64,000 nt of DNA, taken from UBA7703 sp034926785. GTDB lineage: Bacteria; Bacillota; Clostridia; Christensenellales; CAG-138. Shown here in pieces: positions 58,827 to 64,000 of this stretch. The translations under genes were made by a program, and so were the position numbers. Each line of letters begins with the position of its first letter. Position 1 is the first letter of the stretch. Where the stretch lies: positions 1 through 64,000 of the forward strand of contig JAYFQU010000021.1 of the NCBI GenBank assembly GCA_034926785.1, written 5' to 3'. A model generated the notes under the pieces. The model made no database searches. It was not told where the DNA came from and saw only the letters and a program-made list of their open reading frames with translations.

Positions 58827-60208
58827 GTGTGGCGCACCACCTCAAAGCGCTCCATGCGGCAGCGTTCCTCCACTGGAATCCCCGCCTTGCGCTTAGCGAT
58901 TTGAATCTGATCTTCCACCGTATCCACCCCCTCCAGATTGGGCAGCAACAGACCTTTTCGAAAGCCGGAGATGACGATCACCCCATAGCGCTTTACATCC
59001 AGCTGTTCGGCGGATTCAATGCGTTCCGTAGCGCCAAGAACATCCACACTGTAGACCATCCGCGCCAGTTCCCCCGCCGAAACGGGCGGAAAACGCGGAT
59101 CCTCGCTGCAGGCGGAGATGGCGTTGTTGAGGATTTCCTCGGCAATGCAGCCCTTTGTCTCCGCGGTAGTGCCGATGCACCCGCGCAACTTTCCGTTGAG
59201 CTTCAACGAAACAAAAACGCCCGCGCGACGGTTTGTCATCTCCTCCGGCAGATCATCCGGCAAGGCGGGTTCTTCGCCTCCGCGCACAAATGCTTCCACC
59301 GTCTGCCGCGCGAGGCGCACAAACGCATCCTCTTTCGCGCGAATTGCTCCGATCCTCGCGCGCTCCGCCTTCTGCATCATCACGTCGAACGCGCGGCTCT
59401 CGTCCGCGCCCTCCGGCGTGAACGCGGCAACCGCATATCCCACGCCAAACGGGCCTTCATAACTGATGAGCTCGCTTTTCACCGCCATCCGGTCGAGCGT
59501 ACCCGCGAGGATCCAGAAGGTGCCAAGGCCGCACTCCGCCGCCTCTTCGCAGAGCGTCGCGTCCAGCGTCAGCAGCGAAAAAAAGTCTCCGCCTGCCATC
59601 GCCGCCGTCGCCTGCCGGTCAAACTCCGGCCCGCTCGCGGTGTAGCCATATGGCCCGCTTTCCAGCAATTTATGGGAAAGATCGCCGCTTGCGACGACCA
59701 CGACATCGCGCTTGAGCTCCTCGGCGGTCTTCTTGATGCATTTGCCGAGCAGGTAGTGCGCCGCCGCATCCAACCCCGAAAGTCCGATTCGAACGACCTC
59801 GCAGTGCAATTCCTTCTCCGCGAAAAAAGTCAGAGGAATCAGCGTACCGTGATCCAGCGTCTTCTCGCGCTCTCCCTTTGTCCCGGCGGGCAGCCCCGCG
59901 CGCTTTGCGTTCTGCTCCAGCGCGCACACGAACTCCTCGTCATAGACGCAGTTTACCTGCACCTGGCTTGCGCCAAAGCGCTTTAGGTCGCCGCGCGCTC
60001 TGCCGCCGGGCGAAATATGAAAATAGTCCGCATAACTTGTCGCATGCGAAGAGAGAATGACCATGGTATCGGGGTTCAGTTGTCGAATACGCCGCGCCAG
60101 CTCGCGGTAAGCCGCGCCGGTTGCGCGGATTTCGCGTTCCTGGCCCTGTCCAATCTCGGGCAGGATAATCGGCGGATGCGGCACGACCGCAGCCAATCGA
60201 ATAGGCAT
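58823..60208 (-). CDS. AmmeMemoRadiSam fusion: MEMO-like (B) plus AMMECR1 (A)
   Basis: The 461-residue protein has an N-terminal MEMO/LigB-type dioxygenase-fold domain (about 1-265, with MVILSSHATSY, DHGTLIPLTF and VVVASGDLSHKL) and a C-terminal AMMECR1 domain (about 285-460, with FVSLKLNGKLRGCIGT, EILNNAISACSEDPRFPPVS). Fusion of A and B is seen in some Firmicutes; here the two are in one frame. Start is ATG at 60208 (GAGGAA upstream), just after the promoter. The metal site of LigB enzymes (two His, one Glu) is only partly obvious. Confidence 0.88.
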   Translation of the reverse strand: MPIRLAAVVPHPPIILPEIGQGQEREIRATGAAYRELARRIRQLNPDTMVILSSHATSYADYFHISPGGRARGDLKRFGASQVQVNCVYDEEFVCALEQNAKRAGLPAGTKGEREKTLDHGTLIPLTFFAEKELHCEVVRIGLSGLDAAAHYLLGKCIKKTAEELKRDVVVVASGDLSHKLLESGPYGYTASGPEFDRQATAAMAGGDFFSLLTLDATLCEEAAECGLGTFWILAGTLDRMAVKSELISYEGPFGVGYAVAAFTPEGADESRAFDVMMQKAERARIGAIRAKEDAFVRLARQTVEAFVRGGEEPALPDDLPEEMTNRRAGVFVSLKLNGKLRGCIGTTAETKGCIAEEILNNAISACSEDPRFPPVSAGELARMVYSVDVLGATERIESAEQLDVKRYGVIVISGFRKGLLLPNLEGVDTVEDQIQIAKRKAGIPVEERCRMERFEVVRHT

Positions 60209-60262
60209 ATCAATTCCTCTTTGTCTGATGTTCTTGGATTGGACGACCTTATTGTATAGCAT

Positions 60263-60291
60263 ATTTTAACACTTCGGCAACGGGGTGTCAA
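60263..60291 (-). promoter_or_regulatory. Promoter of the AmmeMemoRadiSam genes
   Basis: On the minus strand TTGACA, 17-base spacer, TAAAAT, about 55 bases before the ATG at 60208. Confidence 0.8.
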
Positions 60292-60324
60292 AAACGCGCA
60301 TGCAAGAGCGCCATTTACTGTGTT

Positions 60325-60353
60325 TTGTCAGAGCCCCTATTCTATGGTAATAT
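60325..60353 (+). promoter_or_regulatory. Promoter of the M15-like peptidase gene
   Basis: TTGTCA, 17-base spacer, TAATAT (overlapping TATAAT at 60351-60356). Confidence 0.6.
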
Positions 60354-60385
60354 AATACCATTGGGTGTGAAACGGAGGCTGCTCT

Positions 60386-61735
60386 ATGACGGAACAAACG
60401 AAACAGCCGAAACATAAAATTGAGATGCGGATGGCGGCGATCATCGCCCTCATCGGTGTTATTGCGCTTTGCATCTTGTTTTTACTGGTCGCGCTGCCAT
60501 TGCGTGCACTGATTGCGCCTGCCAAAACACCCGTTGCCGAAACGGCCCTCTCGCCCGCGCCAACCCCGTCCCTCTCGCCTTCGCCAACCCCGCGCGTTCC
60601 ATCCGTTCTCACCTTTGACGAGAGCGAAGATGCACCCATGCCGGTCAAGAGCAGCCGACTTGTCTATGGCCAAGGGTATAAACTGCGCGGTACGGTCCAG
60701 TCCAACTACCCTCTGCTCACCGTTTCGGTCGAAATCAACTGCGCTTATAGCGAGGATCCGCGCTACCCCTATGTGCAGACGGTCACGTTTGATCCGGCTA
60801 AGCAGGTGTATTCCTATCCGCTGGATGACACGCTGACAAAAGAGGGCGCATCGCTCGATTCGCTCGTACAGTTTTCCGCGCTGGATGTCGGCATCCATAC
60901 CATCACGCTCTACGCAACCAGCGAGGGGCAGCCCGTTGCGGAGCAAATCTTCCAAACAACGTTCTATATCCTGTCGAATGACTGGAAGACGATCAACCGA
61001 TCCAACTTCAGCAACAACAGTTACGAGACCGCGCTAAACTTCTTCAAGGACAAGGCTGCATTCCTCTATCGCTATCAATGGGTGGATGCGCGCTATGTCG
61101 TCGCCGATCCCGACTGGGAGAATACCTACATCGTTTCCTACGATTGTCTGCCCGGCCGCGAGCCTTGGCGCATCCATATCTCTGCGCTGCCCTATTATCA
61201 AACCGTGTCGTATTATCTCAACAATGTGCATGTCCGCGTTTCCGGTACCAACGGCGACTCCGGTATCCTTCTGCTGCGTGATTTGATCGATACCTACAAC
61301 GGCAGCTATTGTTCGCGCTTTACCTCCAGCGAGAAGTCGATCAGCCATCATGCGTTCGGCACCGCAACCGATCTCAACGGCGGCATGGGGGCCAACGACA
61401 ATCTCAAGGAGAATATCGCGCTCATCAACGACGAGGTCAAGAACAAACTTGTTTATAACGGCATCAAGAGCGAGAACAATGTGCTCTACTATGATTACAC
61501 CTATTCCGGCGATTCACTGCTCTGGGTCTATCAAACCATCCCGGAAACCGTGATCAACTATATTCTCTATGAGCTGGCGTTCTATCGGGCCGGATTCCAA
61601 TGGGGACATTACTATGTTTCCACGAGCGACGGCATGCACTTTACCCTAACAGACAACATCCGCATCAGTCATGACGGAAACGATGGGCTGCGCAAGGTAT
61701 ATGAATATATCGAAGCATATACGCCGCAGTCCTGA
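60386..61735 (+). CDS. Membrane-anchored M15-like peptidase (DD-carboxypeptidase fold)
   Basis: The 449-residue protein has one membrane segment (about 17-40), a Ser/Pro/Thr-rich linker (about 50-72), an uncharacterised external domain (about 80-200) and a C-terminal M15-like domain with SISHHAFGTATDLNGG (S-x-H-x2-G-x-A-x-D, about 325-340) and GMHFTL (about 420), the expected zinc ligands. It should cut peptidoglycan stem peptides. Confidence 0.8.
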   Translation: MTEQTKQPKHKIEMRMAAIIALIGVIALCILFLLVALPLRALIAPAKTPVAETALSPAPTPSLSPSPTPRVPSVLTFDESEDAPMPVKSSRLVYGQGYKLRGTVQSNYPLLTVSVEINCAYSEDPRYPYVQTVTFDPAKQVYSYPLDDTLTKEGASLDSLVQFSALDVGIHTITLYATSEGQPVAEQIFQTTFYILSNDWKTINRSNFSNNSYETALNFFKDKAAFLYRYQWVDARYVVADPDWENTYIVSYDCLPGREPWRIHISALPYYQTVSYYLNNVHVRVSGTNGDSGILLLRDLIDTYNGSYCSRFTSSEKSISHHAFGTATDLNGGMGANDNLKENIALINDEVKNKLVYNGIKSENNVLYYDYTYSGDSLLWVYQTIPETVINYILYELAFYRAGFQWGHYYVSTSDGMHFTLTDNIRISHDGNDGLRKVYEYIEAYTPQS

Positions 61736-61761
61736 TTCGAAGGCGAATCATGTTTACGCAC

Positions 61762-61795
61762 AAAAGTCCATCCCCGCAAGGGGATGGACTTTTTG
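61762..61795. terminator. Bidirectional terminator
   Basis: AAAAGTCCATCCCC and GGGGATGGACTTTTT form a perfect stem with a GCAA tetraloop between the convergent M15-like and ppdK genes. Confidence 0.85.
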
Positions 61796-61806
61796 CTGCG
61801 TTGGTT

Positions 61807-64000
61807 TTATTTCTTCTCCGATATCTTCGCCTGGGCTGCGGCCAGTCTCGCAATCGGTACACGGAAGGGCGAGCAGGAAACGTAGTTCAGGCCAACCTTG
61901 TGGCAGAATTCGATGCTCGAAGGATCTCCGCCGTGTTCGCCGCAGATGCCAAGCTTGATGTCCGGGCGGACGCTCTTGCCGAGTTCAACCGCCATCTTCA
62001 CGAGCTTGCCGACGCCCTCCTGATCGAGGCGCGCGAACGGATCGGACTCGAATATCTTCTTCTTGTAGTAGTCGTCGAGGAATTTGCCAGCGTCGTCACG
62101 GCTGAAACCGAACGTCATCTGACTCAGGTCATTGGTGCCGAAACTGAAGAACTGCGCATGTTCGGCAATCTTATCCGCGGTCAGAGCGGCACGCGGGACC
62201 TCGATCATCGTACCAACCAGATACGGAATCTCGACGCCGCGCTCCGCCATGACGGCCTTAGCGGTTTCGTCAACCGTGTTCTTCACATATTCGAGCTCTT
62301 TGACCTCGCCGACAAGCGGAATCATGATCTCCGGCACAACTTCGATGCCCGTCTCCTGGCGGGTTTCGATGGCCGCTTCAATCACCGCGCGGGTCTGCAT
62401 TTCGGCAATCTCCGGATAGGTAACCGCAAGACGGCAACCGCGGTGGCCAAGCATGGGGTTAAACTCATGCAGGCTCTCGACCGTGTGCAGCAGGTCTTCG
62501 TAGGTCAGGTTCATCTCCTCCGCGAGGGCGCGGATATCCGCTTCTTCGGTCGGGAGGAACTCATGCAGCGGCGGATCCAGGAAACGAATGGTGACCGGAC
62601 GGCCGCCCATCGCCTTATAGATGCCCTTGAAGTCGCCGCGCTGCATCGGCAGGAGCTTGTTCAGCGCACGGCGGCGGGATTCCTCGTCCTTGCTGACGAT
62701 CATCTCGCGCATCGCGGGAATGCGGCTCTCGTCAAAGAACATATGCTCGGTACGGCACAGGCCAATGCCCTCCGCGCCAAACTTCACGGCAACCTCCGCG
62801 TCATGCGGGGTGTCTGCGTTTGTGCGGACATGGAGCGTACGGCACTCGTCCGCCCACTGCATGATGGCGGCAAAGTTGCCGGAAACCTGCGCGTCGATGG
62901 TCGGCAGCGCCTCGCCGTAGATATTGCCCGTGGAACCGTCAAGGGAGAGCCAGTCACCTTCCTGGAAGGTCTTGCTGCCGATGACCAGCGTCTTTTTCTT
63001 CTCAGAGATATTCGCTTCAGAGCAACCGGCGACACAGCAGGTGCCCATGCCGCGGGCGACAACCGCCGCGTGGGAGGTCATACCGCCGCGCGCTGTTAGG
63101 ATGCCTTTGGAGGCATACATGCCCTCAATATCCTCCGGCGAGGTCTCCTGGCGAACCAGGACGATATCCTCGCCACGCTTGGCCGCCTCCATAGCGTCCA
63201 TCGCGGTGAAGTAAATGCGTCCGCAGGCGGCGCCGGGCGAGGCGGGCAGGCCGGCCGCGATCGGCTTCGCGCTCTTGAGCGCCTTTGGCTCAAAGGTCGG
63301 GTGCAGCAGGGCATCCAGCGAGCGGGGTTCAATCTTCATGAGGGCTTCCTCTTTGGTGAGCATGCCTTCGCTGACGAGATCGACCGCAATCTGCAATGCC
63401 GCCGCCGCGGTGCGCTTGCCGTTACGGGTCTGGAGCATGAACAGGCGGCCGCGCTCGATGGTGAATTCCATGTCCTGCATGTCGCGATAGTGTTTTTCCA
63501 GCTTATCCGCGGTTTCGGCGAACTGTTTATAGACCTCCGGCTGCGTGTTCTGCAGTTCGGCAATCGGAGAAGGCGTGCGAATACCGGCAACGACGTCCTC
63601 GCCCTGCGCGTTCATGAGGAACTCGCCGTAGAGCTTCTTTTCACCGGTGCTGGGATTGCGGGTGAACGCGACGCCGGTGCCGCAGTCATCGCCCATGTTG
63701 CCAAAGACCATGCTCTGCACGTTGACGGCGGTACCCCAGTCATAGGGGATGTCGTTCTTTCTTCTATATACGATGGCGCGGGGATTGTCCCAGCTGCGGA
63801 AAACGGCCTTGATGGCCTCCATGAGCTGTACGCGCGGATCCTGCGGGAAGTCCGTCCCCTTTTCCTTCCGATACAGCTCCTTATAACGCTTTACAATTTC
63901 CTTGAGGTTCTCGGCGTTCAGGTCGGTGTCCTTCGCGCAATTGTTTTTATGCTTGACGTCATCGAAAATCTCGTCGAACAGCGCCTTTTCAACCTCCATC
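61807..64000 (-). CDS. ppdK: Pyruvate phosphate dikinase, 5'-truncated by the window
   Basis: PPDK interconverts pyruvate, ATP and phosphate with PEP, AMP and pyrophosphate. About 730 residues are present of the usual 870-880; the N-terminal part of the nucleotide-binding domain lies beyond the window edge. Seen are the ATP-grasp end (FMLQTRNGKRTAAAALQIA), the phospho-histidine domain with GGMTSHAAVVARGMG, and the PEP/pyruvate barrel with GLCRTEHMFF and the closing GICGEHGGDPSSIEF. It is read on the minus strand and is complete at its 3' end. Confidence 0.95.
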   Translation of the reverse strand, partial: MEVEKALFDEIFDDVKHKNNCAKDTDLNAENLKEIVKRYKELYRKEKGTDFPQDPRVQLMEAIKAVFRSWDNPRAIVYRRKNDIPYDWGTAVNVQSMVFGNMGDDCGTGVAFTRNPSTGEKKLYGEFLMNAQGEDVVAGIRTPSPIAELQNTQPEVYKQFAETADKLEKHYRDMQDMEFTIERGRLFMLQTRNGKRTAAAALQIAVDLVSEGMLTKEEALMKIEPRSLDALLHPTFEPKALKSAKPIAAGLPASPGAACGRIYFTAMDAMEAAKRGEDIVLVRQETSPEDIEGMYASKGILTARGGMTSHAAVVARGMGTCCVAGCSEANISEKKKTLVIGSKTFQEGDWLSLDGSTGNIYGEALPTIDAQVSGNFAAIMQWADECRTLHVRTNADTPHDAEVAVKFGAEGIGLCRTEHMFFDESRIPAMREMIVSKDEESRRRALNKLLPMQRGDFKGIYKAMGGRPVTIRFLDPPLHEFLPTEEADIRALAEEMNLTYEDLLHTVESLHEFNPMLGHRGCRLAVTYPEIAEMQTRAVIEAAIETRQETGIEVVPEIMIPLVGEVKELEYVKNTVDETAKAVMAERGVEIPYLVGTMIEVPRAALTADKIAEHAQFFSFGTNDLSQMTFGFSRDDAGKFLDDYYKKKIFESDPFARLDQEGVGKLVKMAVELGKSVRPDIKLGICGEHGGDPSSIEFCHKVGLNYVSCSPFRVPIARLAAAQAKISEKK

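Noticed and set aside
58508..59986. 492-codon plus-strand frame opposite the AmmeMemoRadiSam genes
   Set aside because: The minus-strand genes have clear domains and start signals; this frame has none.
61750..63099. 449-codon plus-strand frame opposite ppdK
   Set aside because: Antisense shadow of a highly conserved gene.

Overview
The window is GC-rich bacterial chromosome and reads as an uncultured or little-studied member of the Firmicutes (class Clostridia, perhaps near Christensenellales; the rank below class is a guess). The support is the rpmH-rnpA-yidD-yidC-jag-mnmE cluster, a CarD plus PIN/TRAM membrane protein pair, a DarA-type c-di-AMP receptor, a SpoIIIE/FtsK translocase, strong sigma-A type promoters, G-rich Shine-Dalgarno sites and a pyruvate phosphate dikinase. 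Many genes start with TTG or GTG. I see no rRNA, tRNA, CRISPR array or insertion sequence.

Layout. 1-312: gene-free, with structured repeat modules. 313-4668: minus-strand ribosome/tRNA/membrane-insertion operon from one strong promoter (rpmH, rnpA, yidD, yidC, jag, mnmE); dnaA does not lie beside it. 4762-12866: minus-strand housekeeping genes (PIN/TRAM protein, carD, prs, PHP phosphoesterase, ftsH, hpt, tilS). 13037-15649: radC, a SIMPL lipoprotein and a 2-hydroxyacid dehydrogenase. 15899-23264: plus-strand block ftsK/spoIIIE, rimO, pgsA, cinA, recA. 23342-27676: DUF2087/DUF3267 pair, zinc-ribbon membrane protein, c-di-AMP receptor, MATE pump, phosphopantetheinyl transferase. 27741-29340: a phage-type lysis cassette standing alone. 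29581-35456: YbaK-GNAT fusion, PlsC-like acyltransferase, GH2 glycosidase, CDF metal exporter, YegP-like protein. 35827-42238: XRE/S24 regulator, two tandem membrane-anchored PQQ-type beta-propellers and a DUF1002 exoprotein. 42560-44977: polar amino-acid ABC importer. 44978-54336: an accessory zone of small stress, resistance and acetyltransferase genes (Arr, five GNAT proteins, VOC protein, two alpha/beta hydrolases, TetR, DUF1697, HEAT-like protein, ICMT-like protein) with one decayed flavin reductase. 54404-61735: DUF937 repeat protein, GT-C-like membrane protein, cupin, the AmmeMemoRadiSam genes and an M15-type peptidase. 61807-64000: 5'-truncated ppdK.

How it works together. The first third is core information processing and envelope biogenesis. 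The middle carries surface and export functions. The accessory zone looks like a collection of defence and detoxification genes, each with its own ribosome-binding site. The least understood parts are the AmmeMemoRadiSam pair (a radical SAM enzyme plus a MEMO-AMMECR1 fusion), the tandem beta-propellers (one with a long Gly/Ser/Tyr-rich cytoplasmic region), the DUF937 protein with leucine-glycine repeats and a histone-like tail, and a family of structured intergenic repeats.
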